Numbered from the stretch's first letter, positions 1 to 8,834 are shown. The stretch is 64,000 bases of DNA from Chloroflexota bacterium (GCA_026708035.1 JAPOVQ010000015.1:1-64000); one strand, 5' to 3'. Notes: generated by a model not told the origin, from the letters alone. Numbers and translations are program-made.

Positions 1-2
1 CT

Positions 3-995
3 GGAGTGGGCCACACGTGCGGGGTGAGGACCGACGGCTCGGTTGAATGCTGGGGATTGAATGAAGATGGGGATGGGAACTACCTCGGCCAGTCCGACCC
101 CCCGACCGGGCGGTTCGCATCCGTCAGCGCAGGGATTTCCCACACGTGCGGCGTGAAGACCGACGGCTCGGTCGCCTGCTGGGGTAGCAACTACCTGGGC
201 CAAGCCACGCCGCCCGGGGCGGCCGAGGCTCCCGCGCCGGACGCGACCTCCGCCGAAACGGAACGGGAAGCCCTGATCGCCCTGTACAACGCCACGGACG
301 GACCCAACTGGACGAACAACGACAATTGGCTGAGCGACAGGCCCCTTGGCCAGTGGTACGGGGTGGAAATCGAGAATGGGCGCCTAATCGGCCTTGCGCT
401 TTCGGATAACGGGTTGAATGGCGACATCCCGCCCGTGCTGGGGCAACTCTCCGACCTGGAATTCCTGGAACTTGACCTCAACCAACTGAGCGGAAGTATC
501 CCGCCTGAGATTGGCCGGCTCTCCTACCTGTTCATCCTGCTTCTCTACGGCAACGACTTGAGCGGAGAGATCCCGGCCGAATTGGGGCAACTCTCGGACC
601 TGTTCTGGCTGGACCTCTCCGTCAACCGGCTGAGCGGAAACATCCCGCCCGAACTTGGCCGGCTCTCCTACTTGGAGGGACTGGTTCTCGATAACAACCA
701 GTTGAGCGGGGAGATACCTGCCGAACTGGGCCGACTCTCAAACCTGGAGCATCTGACCCTCTTTGGCAACAACTTGACCGGAGCGATACCGGCTGAACTG
801 GGCCAGCTCGCCAACCTGGACTACATGGATCTCAGCGACAACGACTTGAGCGGGGAGATTCCCGCCGAACTGGGGCAACTCTCCCTTTTGACGGGCCTAT
901 ACCTCTCTGGCAACGAGCTTAGCGGGTGCGTACCGGGCACATTAGGGGATGTGGATGAGAACGACTTCGACGTGCTTGGCCTGCCGTCCTGCTGA
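3..995 (+). CDS. RCC1-repeat / leucine-rich-repeat protein, 5' partial
   Basis: The frame is open at the left window edge, so only the C-terminal 330 or so residues are visible. They begin with two RCC1-like blades, each ending in the pattern HTCGVxxDGSVxCWG. A linker follows, then from about residue 85 an LRR N-cap-like segment (ALYNATDGPNW) and about eight plant-type leucine-rich repeats with the core NxLSGxIPxELGxL, closing with CVPGTLG. Such repeat scaffolds usually bind proteins or glycans at the cell surface. No signal peptide can be seen because the start is missing. The GTG at position 6 lies inside an RCC1 blade and is not a believable start. The domain calls are firm; the biological role is not known. 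Confidence 0.8.
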   Translation, partial: GVGHTCGVRTDGSVECWGLNEDGDGNYLGQSDPPTGRFASVSAGISHTCGVKTDGSVACWGSNYLGQATPPGAAEAPAPDATSAETEREALIALYNATDGPNWTNNDNWLSDRPLGQWYGVEIENGRLIGLALSDNGLNGDIPPVLGQLSDLEFLELDLNQLSGSIPPEIGRLSYLFILLLYGNDLSGEIPAELGQLSDLFWLDLSVNRLSGNIPPELGRLSYLEGLVLDNNQLSGEIPAELGRLSNLEHLTLFGNNLTGAIPAELGQLANLDYMDLSDNDLSGEIPAELGQLSLLTGLYLSGNELSGCVPGTLGDVDENDFDVLGLPSC

Positions 996-1029
996 TGCGC
1001 ACGGGCGTTCCGTGGAGTGAAGTGCCAGA

Positions 1030-1105
1030 AGGCCTCCAGCTCAGTTGGAAGAGCGCCTCAATGGCATTGAGGAGGTCGTCGGTTCGAGTCCGACTGGGTC
1101 CACCA
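1030..1105 (+). tRNA. tRNA-Ala (GGC), slightly imperfect acceptor stem
   Basis: A 76-nt cloverleaf can be drawn. The D-stem is GCTC/GAGC, the anticodon stem CCTCA/TGAGG with loop ATGGCAT (anticodon GGC at 1063-1065), the T-stem GTCGG/CCGAC with loop TTCGAGT, and a CCA is encoded at 1103-1105. The G3-U70 pair that marks alanine tRNAs is present. The acceptor stem (AGGCCTC with TGGGTCC) has mismatches at both ends, so the 5' end may have been altered. Two decayed copies lie downstream. It could be functional or an older copy left by integration events. Confidence 0.6.
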
Positions 1106-1203
1106 ATCTGGATGAAGCCAAGTGCCTTCCCTTTGAGATGCAATGTGGCGGTGTTGCCTGGAACGGTGCGCCGCAAGCCTCAATCCGCCGCCTCGGCCTC
1201 CGA

Positions 1204-1668
1204 ATGGGCCTGGTGAGACTCTTGAGACTGACGACCGTCCGTTTGTTGCTGGTGCTGGCGACGGCGGCTGCGCTCATGGTCGCGGGGGCTTGTGACGGTG
1301 CTGAAGAACAGATGGAGACAGCACCGGTCGCACCGACCACTGCGCCTGACGCGCCCACTCCCTCACCTGATTCGCCCACGCCGGCTGCCGACGAGACACC
1401 AACTGGAGAAACACCGAGCGAGATCGAGGCCGCGGCCCGTCGGCTCTTGGCCGAAGAGGTGGGCGAGGGAAGCTACACGCTCGTCAGTTCCGAGGCCATG
1501 GACTGGTCGGACGCCAGCCTCGGTTGCCCGAAAGAAGGCTTCGGCTACGCGCAGGTCATTACTCCCGGCTACAAGCTCGTGTTCGACCTGGCGGGCACGT
1601 CCCACGCGGTGCACACCAACGCCGACGGCTCCCACATGGTGGTCTGCGCGGACGTGTCCGCCCGGTGA
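1204..1668 (+). CDS. small putative lipoprotein
   Basis: A 154-residue protein that I do not recognise. The ATG at 1204 is chosen because it opens a typical export signal: basic MGLVRLLR, a hydrophobic run of about 20 residues, then a lipobox-like VAGAC with Cys at about residue 26. A Pro/Thr/Glu-rich linker (residues 30-65) follows, then a compact C-terminal domain of about 85 residues with a conserved-looking DWSDASLGCP segment and a second Cys near the end (VVCADV), which might form a disulfide outside the membrane. The frame stays open upstream through the tRNA-like gene, but that part is not coding. The gene sits between two tRNA-Ala-like copies, so it may be cargo of an old integration. 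Function unknown. Confidence 0.6.
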   Translation: MGLVRLLRLTTVRLLLVLATAAALMVAGACDGAEEQMETAPVAPTTAPDAPTPSPDSPTPAADETPTGETPSEIEAAARRLLAEEVGEGSYTLVSSEAMDWSDASLGCPKEGFGYAQVITPGYKLVFDLAGTSHAVHTNADGSHMVVCADVSAR

Positions 1669-1766
1669 GTTGACGCGCCCCGCGCTTGCCGTCAATGAGG
1701 CCATGACCAAGCGACAGCGAGCGGCGTCATGACCGCGCCTGCCAGCGGGGCATAATATCGGCCCCC

Positions 1767-1842
1767 GGGCCCCGAGCTCAGCTGGAAGAGCACCTCAGTG
1801 GAATTGAGGAAGTCGTCGGCGCGAGCCCGACTGGGTCCGCCA
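1767..1842 (+). pseudogene. decayed tRNA-Ala-like copy
   Basis: This 76-nt segment aligns base for base with the tRNA at 1030-1105. The acceptor stem is better paired (GGGCCCC with TGGGTCC), but the anticodon loop reads GTGGAAT (GGA at the anticodon), the T-loop has become CGCGAGC, and the 3' end reads GCCA. GGA would mean serine, yet the body is alanine-like and lacks the long variable arm of tRNA-Ser. It is most likely a pseudogene or an attachment-site remnant. Confidence 0.6.
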
Positions 1843-1874
1843 CAATCTCTTTACCTGATGGAGGACCTACAAGA

Positions 1875-2855
1875 ATGACTCAGACAGGCATCGGGAGTAT
1901 TGAGAGAGTCCCCATTGCGAGCGTCTGGCCACACGAGGCCAACGACTTTACCCCGTGGTTGGCAGAGAATCTGCCGCTGCTTGGCAATGAGCTCGGCATG
2001 GATCTGGAACTGGAGGGGGTCGAGGTCCCGGTTGGAAACTTCTCCCTCGACATACTTGCCAGAGATGCCAACAGTGAAGCCGTCGTGGCCATCGAAAACC
2101 AGATTGCAAACACGGACCATACGCATCTGGGCCAGTTGCTGACGTATTCAGCCGGCAAGAATGCCAGCGTCGTGGTGTGGATAGCTACCGAATTCCGAGA
2201 CGAGCACAGGGCTGCACTGGATTGGCTCAACGAAGGAACCAAAGACTCGCTGAGCTTCTTCGGCATTGAGATTGATGCGGTGCGAATCGGCAATTCACTG
2301 CCTGCACCGCTGTTTCGATTGGCGGCAGCTCCCAACACATGGTCGAAGGACGTCCAGGAGAGTCAGGCCGAGGTGACCCCAAGGCAAGAGAAGTACATCC
2401 ACTTCTGGCGCCCGCTGCTAGAAGACTTGCGACAGTCCCACGGATGGAATATTGGGACACGAAACAAGGGATCGTCCTACAACGCTGGCGCCGGCATAAA
2501 CTCTGGCGCATTCGGCCGCACCATGCGGTTCACTTGGGAGGACGAAGCCAGAGTTGAACTGGTCATCAAGAGTCCAGAAAAGTCGTGGAACAAAGCTGCA
2601 TTCGACTTGCTACAGGAATCAAGGGGCCAGATTGAGGAATCACTCGGGCCGGTGATTTGGGAGCGTCTGGATGACGCGAAGATGAGCAGAGTGGTGGTAT
2701 CCCGACCTGGGCATATAGACGCTTCCGAGGACGAACTAAGCCAGATCAGGACTTGGATGATTGATCACCTCACTAGATTCCGTACCGCGTTCGGCCCATT
2801 CCTAGAGGATGTTCTGGAAAGAATGCAAGAAACTGGGGCGCAGGGCGAGAGCTAG
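1875..2855 (+). CDS. DUF4268-type protein with PD-(D/E)XK-like N-terminal domain
   Basis: A 326-residue soluble protein. The N-terminal half carries a nuclease-fold signature: D59 in FSLDILARD, then VVAIENQI about 15 residues later, with the acidic residue and ExQ where restriction-like enzymes place their metal ligands. The C-terminal part (about residues 165-320) matches the DUF4268 pattern (YIHFWRPLLEDL, then RIELVI-like strands). Members of this group occur in defence and accessory regions and are thought to be nucleases, but I know of no firm activity. The ATG at 1875 follows GGAGG about a dozen bases upstream. It stands alone between two tRNA-Ala-like copies, which fits an acquired gene. 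Confidence 0.75.
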   Translation: MTQTGIGSIERVPIASVWPHEANDFTPWLAENLPLLGNELGMDLELEGVEVPVGNFSLDILARDANSEAVVAIENQIANTDHTHLGQLLTYSAGKNASVVVWIATEFRDEHRAALDWLNEGTKDSLSFFGIEIDAVRIGNSLPAPLFRLAAAPNTWSKDVQESQAEVTPRQEKYIHFWRPLLEDLRQSHGWNIGTRNKGSSYNAGAGINSGAFGRTMRFTWEDEARVELVIKSPEKSWNKAAFDLLQESRGQIEESLGPVIWERLDDAKMSRVVVSRPGHIDASEDELSQIRTWMIDHLTRFRTAFGPFLEDVLERMQETGAQGES

Positions 2856-3036
2856 GCATTTGGCATCGATCTGGGGCTCAATCAATAGAACGGCGTATAC
2901 GTCTTTTGCGCTTCGGCTTGGCTACTGGCTCTCCGAATGAGATGGGGCCGTCCGTTTGTCAGCCCATGCGCACGAGGCATTTGCTTTTCCAAGCCCTGCT
3001 CAACCTAAGCACCCGCGCGGCAAAATGTCGGCCCCG

Positions 3037-3112
3037 CGGCCCATTGTTCCGCCGAAAGTGCGCCTCAATGGCATTGAGGAGGTCGTCAGTGAGAGTCCGA
3101 CTCGGTCCACCG
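3037..3112 (+). pseudogene. third tRNA-Ala-like copy, 5' half decayed
   Basis: The 3' half (3060-3111) is nearly identical to the tRNA at 1030-1105, including the anticodon arm with GGC. The 5' half (D-arm) is scrambled and the last base of CCA is lost. The surrounding stretch 2856-3302 holds no gene that I can support. A 3'-half duplicate like this is what integration at a tRNA end leaves behind. Confidence 0.6.
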
Positions 3113-3302
3113 CCTCTTTGAATATGTCGCTGGGACTCCATGGACTGAATCCCGGTGTTTCGAGTCCACCATACTTAGGCTCCGGCAAACAGTTCGCCGC
3201 TCCTGGCGGACGCCCAAGACTTCCCTCAGGCGCTCAATGTTTGGATGCCATCCGCATAGTCAACGCGTGTCCTGGGACTTCCGCCTCCCTTAGGGTCGTC
3301 TA

Positions 3303-4595
3303 GTGCCGACAGTAAGCGACTCGAGTCAGTCACCCTACGGATCGGCGCGCGACCTGCCGTCTTACCAGGAGATGGCCAGTCAGATTCAGGGCGGCAAACT
3401 GTTGACCCGTTTGATTGCGCGGAAGCACCGCTCTGGACTTCTCGAAGTAGAACACCAGCTGAATCACCTGGTGGATGTTGTCGACCGCTTCTACGACCGG
3501 CTCGGTCCCCGCAACTGGGTTTTCCACGAGTCACTTAACGTCGCAGCAGTAGAGGCGATTCTCGACCAGTCGGCCACCTGCGAGGAGACTGAGCAGAGAC
3601 TCGTTGAGATCTATCGCAACGAGGACAATCTGGCGTTCTGGGCTCGCCGGCTGTCCAGTGTCGACGGCCTCCGAGAGCGTGCCTGCCAGATTGAGCGAGC
3701 TCGCGAGCACTATTGCGCCGAACAGTTTGACAGCGCCACCCTCCATCTGATCGCTGTGATGGACGGTTTCGTCAATGACTTCGAACCGGGCGTTAGACGC
3801 GGCCTTGCTTCCAGAGACCCGGATGCGATGACTGCCTGGGACAGCGTCGTTGGACACCACTTGGGGTTAACGAACGCGCTCAAGGGATTCCTCAAGACAG
3901 TCAAGAAGCGGGTCGACGAGGAGGTCTACGAGCTACACCGGCACGGGATTATCCACGGCACGATCACGAGGTTCGACAATGTGATCGTCGCCACCAAGGC
4001 TTGGAACATGCTGTTTGCGCTTGTTGACTGGGCGGCGGCAACAAGGAAAGCCCGCGAGCCGCAAAAGCCTGAGCAGTCTTTCTCCGAAATCGTTCGACAG
4101 ATGGCCAAGACCGCGAAAGTCAAGAGGAGAGCGGAAGCATGGAAGCCAATTCGTCACTTGTCTTCTGATATCGGCTTCCAAAACCACGAGATACACATAC
4201 TAACCGTCGAATTCCTATCTCGCTGGCGGGAGCGCAACTTTGGTGCCCTTACACGCTTTCCGAGCAGGCAGTTCGGCTTACAGGACACACCGGTAGGGCA
4301 GTTGGCCGGGCAACTGCGTGAGGCCTTTGAGGGCTTCGTTCTCTCGGAGTTTCGCGTGACCGAGTTGGAAAACACCGCACCAGCAATCTGGCTATCGAGG
4401 GGCGAGGCCAACGTGAACGACTTGCCAGGAACCTTCGAGTGCCGCTGGACCGTGGAGGAGGCGGACGGAAGCTTCGGATACGGCTCCGATTCTGCGGTGT
4501 GGCGCCTCGTGTTCTTCGGCCCCACCGTATGGCGGCCAAGCTCGGAAACGAGATCCGACTTTGGGACAGAGGTGAGCCAATCGGGCGAGCACTGA
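3303..4595 (+). CDS. hypothetical protein with a HEPN-like RHGIIH motif
   Basis: A 430-residue, mostly helical, soluble protein that I do not recognise. The N-terminal two thirds are rich in helices with Arg/Glu/Leu. Around residue 218 the segment ELHRHGIIHGT fits the Rx4-6H pattern with a polar residue after Arg, as used by HEPN ribonucleases. The C-terminal part (about residues 290-420) looks like a separate alpha/beta domain. The first start is GTG at 3303; an ATG at 3372 preceded directly by AGGAG is an alternative. It stands alone beside other accessory genes, so a defence role is possible, but the motif alone is weak evidence. Confidence 0.55.
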   Translation: MPTVSDSSQSPYGSARDLPSYQEMASQIQGGKLLTRLIARKHRSGLLEVEHQLNHLVDVVDRFYDRLGPRNWVFHESLNVAAVEAILDQSATCEETEQRLVEIYRNEDNLAFWARRLSSVDGLRERACQIERAREHYCAEQFDSATLHLIAVMDGFVNDFEPGVRRGLASRDPDAMTAWDSVVGHHLGLTNALKGFLKTVKKRVDEEVYELHRHGIIHGTITRFDNVIVATKAWNMLFALVDWAAATRKAREPQKPEQSFSEIVRQMAKTAKVKRRAEAWKPIRHLSSDIGFQNHEIHILTVEFLSRWRERNFGALTRFPSRQFGLQDTPVGQLAGQLREAFEGFVLSEFRVTELENTAPAIWLSRGEANVNDLPGTFECRWTVEEADGSFGYGSDSAVWRLVFFGPTVWRPSSETRSDFGTEVSQSGEH

Positions 4596-4771
4596 GATTG
4601 CCTTGAACTGTCTGAGCCACCAAACATTGAGTATTGGGGGATCGTGAAGCCTCACCAGAGGCTCGTCGACCAGCCCGTGTAGCAAGACCTCCCAGAGAAG
4701 ACTTCGCAACTCAGTCTGATCAGGCCCACCAGTCTCGGGCGTCCGGCACCGGGTCGTGGCGGGCTCAGTAG

Positions 4772-5932
4772 TCAGGATCGGATGGGAGCCGGAATCCAGC
4801 CGCGCTGGTGGCGCCAGTTGGGATTGACGTTGGCGAAGCGTCTCAGGCCTAGGCCGCCGATGTCGATGTTTGTTTCGCCATAGAGGACCAGGTCGCCGAC
4901 GACCTTGCCCGTGGCTGGGGAGATGCCGAAGCCGTGGGCCGAGGCAGTAACGACGACGTAGTTGCTGGGAGAGTCCAGGATGTCGATGATCGGCATGTAG
5001 TCCGGCGCCTGTTCCACCACGCCGGCCCAGCTGCGAATCACCGGCACGTCTGCCACTTCCGGCAGCAGCTCCGCAAGCCGCCTGGCGATATTCCGGATGA
5101 GCGGCGTGTTGGGCTTGCCGGGCGTGGTGGTGAGGTCTACGTCGGCCCATTCGTGGGCGCCGCCGCCAAAGATCAGGTTTCCCCGCACGGCCTGGTGTCC
5201 GTAGAGCCCGTTCCCCACCAGGGCGATGCTGGTGAGCGGCTCGATGGGGGCGGTCGCCAGGATCTCCACCCGTGCCGGGGCCACGGGGATGTGAGCACCG
5301 ACAAGCCCCGCCATCAGCCCGGTCTGAGGTCCGGCGGCGGCGACGACCATGTCGGCGGCGATTGGGCCGGCGGTCGTCTCCACCGACGTCACCCTGTCGG
5401 CAACGACCTTGAAACCGGTGACGGCGGTGTTCTGCAGGAGCCGGCCGCCCAGGTCTTGAAACGCCCAGGCGAATGCCTGGACCGCCAGCTGGGTGTTGGC
5501 GTGTCCGCCCTTGGCGAAGAACAGCCCGCCGAGCGTCCTCCCGGTGATTCCGGGAATCATGTCCCGAATCTCCGAGGGACTCACCATTTCCGCATGCAGG
5601 CCGTGGCGCAGGGCGTTGTCACGTTCGGCGTGCAGGGCGCCCATCTCCTCCTCCGTCACGGCGACCTGGAGCCGGCCCTGCTGGACGAATTCGGTGGGAT
5701 AGCCCAGCTCATCGGCCAGGGTCTCCCAAGTCTTGGTGGCCTCCACGGCCAGCGGAATCAGCTCCGGCTCGTCGACCCGCTCGCTGATCATCCCGCCGTT
5801 TCGCCCGGAGGCCTCGCCCCCGACGATCCCCTTGTCGACGACGACGACGTCCCGGCCCGCCTTGGCCAGGCGATAGGCCGAGCTGAGGCCCGAAACGCCG
5901 GCCCCGATGACGACTACGTCCGCACTGTCCAT
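4772..5932 (-). CDS. FAD-dependent oxidoreductase, DAO family (opine/sarcosine oxidase beta-like)
   Basis: A 386-residue flavoenzyme. The N-terminal Rossmann motif VVVIGAGVSGLSSAY (residues 5-19) binds FAD; GRNGGMI near residue 45 is the usual second FAD contact, and the C-terminal HGFGISPATG is the last flavin-binding segment of the DAO fold. The family oxidises secondary or primary amines (sarcosine, dimethylglycine, opines, D-amino acids). The ATG at 5932 is chosen because it places the dinucleotide-binding motif at the N-terminus. The stop of the 5943-7475 gene lies 10 bases upstream, so the two are co-transcribed and probably form a heteromeric dehydrogenase of the OoxA/OoxB or HcnB/HcnC kind. 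The substrate cannot be read from sequence. Confidence 0.85.
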   Translation of the reverse strand: MDSADVVVIGAGVSGLSSAYRLAKAGRDVVVVDKGIVGGEASGRNGGMISERVDEPELIPLAVEATKTWETLADELGYPTEFVQQGRLQVAVTEEEMGALHAERDNALRHGLHAEMVSPSEIRDMIPGITGRTLGGLFFAKGGHANTQLAVQAFAWAFQDLGGRLLQNTAVTGFKVVADRVTSVETTAGPIAADMVVAAAGPQTGLMAGLVGAHIPVAPARVEILATAPIEPLTSIALVGNGLYGHQAVRGNLIFGGGAHEWADVDLTTTPGKPNTPLIRNIARRLAELLPEVADVPVIRSWAGVVEQAPDYMPIIDILDSPSNYVVVTASAHGFGISPATGKVVGDLVLYGETNIDIGGLGLRRFANVNPNWRHQRGWIPAPIRS

Positions 5933-5942
5933 GTGCCGCCGT

Positions 5943-7475
5943 CTATCCCAGCACCCGACTCGTCGGGCTGAACCACTTGGGCCACTCGCGGCGCACCTGC
6001 TCCGGCTCGTCGTGGGGCCACATGACACGCAGCGGGAGCGGCCGCACCGGCGGCCGGTAGGACATGACCGGTATGTCCGCGATGTCGGCGCCGGACTCCT
6101 CGGCCAGCAGCAGCGACACCTGCTCACGGCACAGCCGGCCCTGGCAGTGGCCCATGCCGGCCCGTGTCAGGCGCTTGACCTGGTCGGCATTGACCGGGTT
6201 TGCCCGCGCCTGGCTCCGCAGGCTGCGACGGCTCGCCTGCTCCGAGCCCCGCCCCAGAAAGCGCGGCGGCTGCAAGCCGATGATCTCGGCCCGCGTGACC
6301 TCCTCGCATTGGCACGCAAAGACATCTAGCCCACCGGCCTTGACGAGCGATCGATGCCATCGCTGCCAACCGGCGTGCGCGTCGGCGGGCGTGGCGTCGA
6401 GCGCAACCGGCTGAAGGTCTTGTCTCAGGGCGAGCGCTTCGTCCTCGTCGATGGCGCCGAGCGACTCGGCGGCGGCGAGTCCGGCCAGGCGGCCTTGGTT
6501 TCGTGCGATCTCGGCGTCCGGGACCATGCCGTCGTGGAAGCCGGCGACATCCCCCGCGACGAACACGGACTCGACGCTCGTCTGCATCCGGTTGTCGTGG
6601 GCCGGCGCCCACCCGCCGCGCTCGGACGCGAAGGCGAGGTCGCACCCCAGGAGACCGAGAAGCTCCACGTTGGGAACCAGGCCGATGGCGAGGCAGACGG
6701 TGTCGGCGGAAATGACCTTCTCAGTGCCGGAAACAGGCTGGCAATCGTCGTCGATCTCGACCAGCACGACGGACTCGATGTCACCGGCCGTGCCGACGGC
6801 TTCCTTGACGGTGTGGGACGAGTAGAGCTCCACGCCCGTGTCCCGCAATCGCGACACGAGGGCCTTGTCGCCGCGCACAGCCGCACAGACGTCCACGACG
6901 GCGGCTACCTCGACACCCGAGTCTTGCGCCATCCGGGCGGTGTTGAGGCCCAGGTCGCCGGATCCCAGGACCACCATCCGCCGCGAGGCCAACGCCCGGT
7001 AGCGACGCATCAGGGCGTGGGCGCCGTGGGCGCCCATGACGCCCGCCATTCCCGACCCGGGAAAGGACATCGCCAGGTCCCGGGCGCCGGCGGCCACGAT
7101 GAGCCGGTCGAACTTGACCATCCACGATCGCTCGTCGTCGGCCAACCCGAGCTGGGGGCCGTCGAGCACCCGGCTGGTTGCGGAATTGCGAAAGGCGCCC
7201 CAGGCGCAGGTCCCCAACTGAACCTCGACGCCGGCTTCCTTGGCTTCCGCCAGCGCATGGTTGGCCGCGGCCACTCGCTCCAGCAGCACGTCCCTGGCGG
7301 GGAGCGGGTCCATGGCCCGTTGGCCGAAGAACTGGGGGACGTCCAGCGCCATCATGGAAGCGCCAATGGGGTTCTCGTCGACGAGCGTGACTCGCACGCC
7401 GGCTCGGGCCGCCCCGATGGCGGCGGAAGTGCCCGCCACCCCCGCCCCGACGACCACCAGCGGTTTCGATTCCAC
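5943..7475 (-). CDS. FAD/NAD(P)-dependent oxidoreductase with BFD-like [2Fe-2S] domain
   Basis: A 510-residue protein. Residues 6-30 hold the FAD motif VVGAGVAGTSAAIGAA. A second nucleotide-binding loop (VVLGSGDLGLNTA) lies near residue 170, and the late flavin contact VFVAGDVAGFHDG near residue 315. The C-terminal region has FACQCEEV and, after an insert, HCQGRLCREQ, giving the CxC...C....C spacing of bacterioferritin-associated-ferredoxin-type clusters. This layout matches alpha subunits of opine oxidase and sarcosine/hydrogen-cyanide-type amine dehydrogenases, which pass electrons from the partner flavoprotein to an acceptor. It is upstream of and tightly linked to the DAO-family gene. The specific substrate is unknown. 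Confidence 0.85.
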   Translation of the reverse strand: MESKPLVVVGAGVAGTSAAIGAARAGVRVTLVDENPIGASMMALDVPQFFGQRAMDPLPARDVLLERVAAANHALAEAKEAGVEVQLGTCAWGAFRNSATSRVLDGPQLGLADDERSWMVKFDRLIVAAGARDLAMSFPGSGMAGVMGAHGAHALMRRYRALASRRMVVLGSGDLGLNTARMAQDSGVEVAAVVDVCAAVRGDKALVSRLRDTGVELYSSHTVKEAVGTAGDIESVVLVEIDDDCQPVSGTEKVISADTVCLAIGLVPNVELLGLLGCDLAFASERGGWAPAHDNRMQTSVESVFVAGDVAGFHDGMVPDAEIARNQGRLAGLAAAESLGAIDEDEALALRQDLQPVALDATPADAHAGWQRWHRSLVKAGGLDVFACQCEEVTRAEIIGLQPPRFLGRGSEQASRRSLRSQARANPVNADQVKRLTRAGMGHCQGRLCREQVSLLLAEESGADIADIPVMSYRPPVRPLPLRVMWPHDEPEQVRREWPKWFSPTSRVLG

Positions 7476-7598
7476 CTGAAGTCCCTCCCGTCGATCCGGA
7501 GGTCTGTTCTAGGGAGGGTCCGAACAACTCCGCGTCATGGCCCCGTCGGCGGCCATCTCCGATGGGTGACCGAACGGCACCATCTGGGACGCCAGCCG

Positions 7599-7638
7599 CT
7601 GACCCCCATCCTAACCTTCCCCCTTCCAGGGGGAAGGG
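7599..7638. repeat. dispersed hairpin repeat, family A copy 1
   Basis: The core CTGACCCCCATCCTAACC is followed by a perfect 10-bp inverted repeat, CCTTCCCCCT / AGGGGGAAGG. Related copies lie at 30398-30440 and 33064-33105, always in intergenic DNA next to gene ends. It could act as a terminator-like or mRNA-end hairpin. Confidence 0.7.
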
Positions 7639-7685
7639 ATTGAATCAGTGGTTTCCTAGGTCGAATGTGCGTGTACGTCGGTGGC

Positions 7686-8747
7686 TTACGCGCCGTTTCG
7701 CGGCGATGCGATCCGGTCCGGCAGGGCGCCCCGCAGAGCCTTGGTGTAGTCGGCGCCGAATCCGCAGCAGGTGCCAATGATCTGGGCGCCCATTTCGACC
7801 CAGGTGGCCGCTTCTCGCGTCAACTCCGCGACTGTCTGTTCGTTGGCAACGCTGCTGTCCTGCCAGGTCTCGAGATAGTCTTCCCGGCCGGCGTCGGGAT
7901 AGACGACGACGGGCCCAGACCAATGATCGAGCATGACCTGAAGGGCCGCCGCGGTTTCATCAATCCGGCTGTGAAAGATTCCAAGGACGTCGGGACCCAG
8001 CGCCGCGATCTCGTCGATGCCCTCGGCCAGGCTCATGTTGTCGTCGACCGTCCGCCAACTCGACGTCCACATGGGCATTCCTAGGCCGGTGCTGTAGGCA
8101 CGGTCCTCGCCGAAACTCATCCGGACCGCATGATCGTCAGATGACACGGAGGCCGTGAAGGCCACCCACACGGGCAGGCCCGTGGCCTTCGCCGCTTCCG
8201 CGGCTATCGCCCTGGACTCGTTGTCGGCCCACAGATTCTCGATCAGAAAGAAGTCCACGCCGGACTCCGCCAGGATGTTCGCCTGCTCTTTGGCGTGAGC
8301 GCTCAATTCCTCCGCCGAAAGGCTGGCGCCATAGCCGTAGCCCGTGCCGCCCAACAGCGTCCCGGTCCTCCGGTCGCGGATGGGGATTCGGCACGAAATG
8401 GAACCGGCGATGTACACGTCCCTGTCGCCGGCGGCCCGATCGATGGCTTCGAGAGCCGCGTCCACGGCGCGCACATTGACTTCCCTGACCAGCTCGCTGT
8501 AGCCGGAAGCCTCCAGCGCCGGGCGCAGGGTGTTGAAGGTATTGGTGGTGATGATGTCGGCCCCCGCCCGGATGTAGCGCTCGTGCATCTGTCGCACGGT
8601 CGCCGCGTGCGTGTAGTTGCCGGGGCCGCACCAAGCGGCGGGGTCCATGGGCACGCCCATGGCCTGCAATTCGGTTCCGATGGCCCCGTCCAGGAGGATC
8701 ACCTCACCCTGGTCGATACGGCTCTTCAGGTTCTGGTAGTCAGCCAT
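7686..8747 (-). CDS. homocysteine S-methyltransferase family protein
   Basis: A 353-residue TIM-barrel methyltransferase. ILLDGAIGTELQ (residues 17-28) and IITTNTFNT (about 65-73) are the family's N-terminal signatures, and IIGTCCGF near residue 328 provides the paired cysteines that, with an upstream Cys, bind the catalytic zinc. The family moves a methyl group from betaine, S-methylmethionine or another donor to homocysteine, making methionine. The gene runs in the same direction as the two amine-oxidoreductase genes, about 210 bases upstream of them, with a hairpin repeat between. This may reflect use of methylated amines, but that link is inference. The donor cannot be told from sequence. 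Confidence 0.85.
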   Translation of the reverse strand: MADYQNLKSRIDQGEVILLDGAIGTELQAMGVPMDPAAWCGPGNYTHAATVRQMHERYIRAGADIITTNTFNTLRPALEASGYSELVREVNVRAVDAALEAIDRAAGDRDVYIAGSISCRIPIRDRRTGTLLGGTGYGYGASLSAEELSAHAKEQANILAESGVDFFLIENLWADNESRAIAAEAAKATGLPVWVAFTASVSSDDHAVRMSFGEDRAYSTGLGMPMWTSSWRTVDDNMSLAEGIDEIAALGPDVLGIFHSRIDETAAALQVMLDHWSGPVVVYPDAGREDYLETWQDSSVANEQTVAELTREAATWVEMGAQIIGTCCGFGADYTKALRGALPDRIASPRNGA

Positions 8748-8834
8748 GACGCCACGCTCCGTTGCGGATCGGAACTCAAACCGTCAAGCCCCATATTATC
8801 CGGCCTGGACCGGACAAACGGACGGCACGCGGAG

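Noticed and set aside
1767-1842. A working tRNA-Ser (GGA)
   Set aside because: It lacks the long variable arm of tRNA-Ser and the T-loop is altered; the rest matches the alanine-type copy.
4596-4771. Possible small gene between 4595 and 4772
   Set aside because: No start with a ribosome site and no coding-like frame; the stretch separates two convergent genes.
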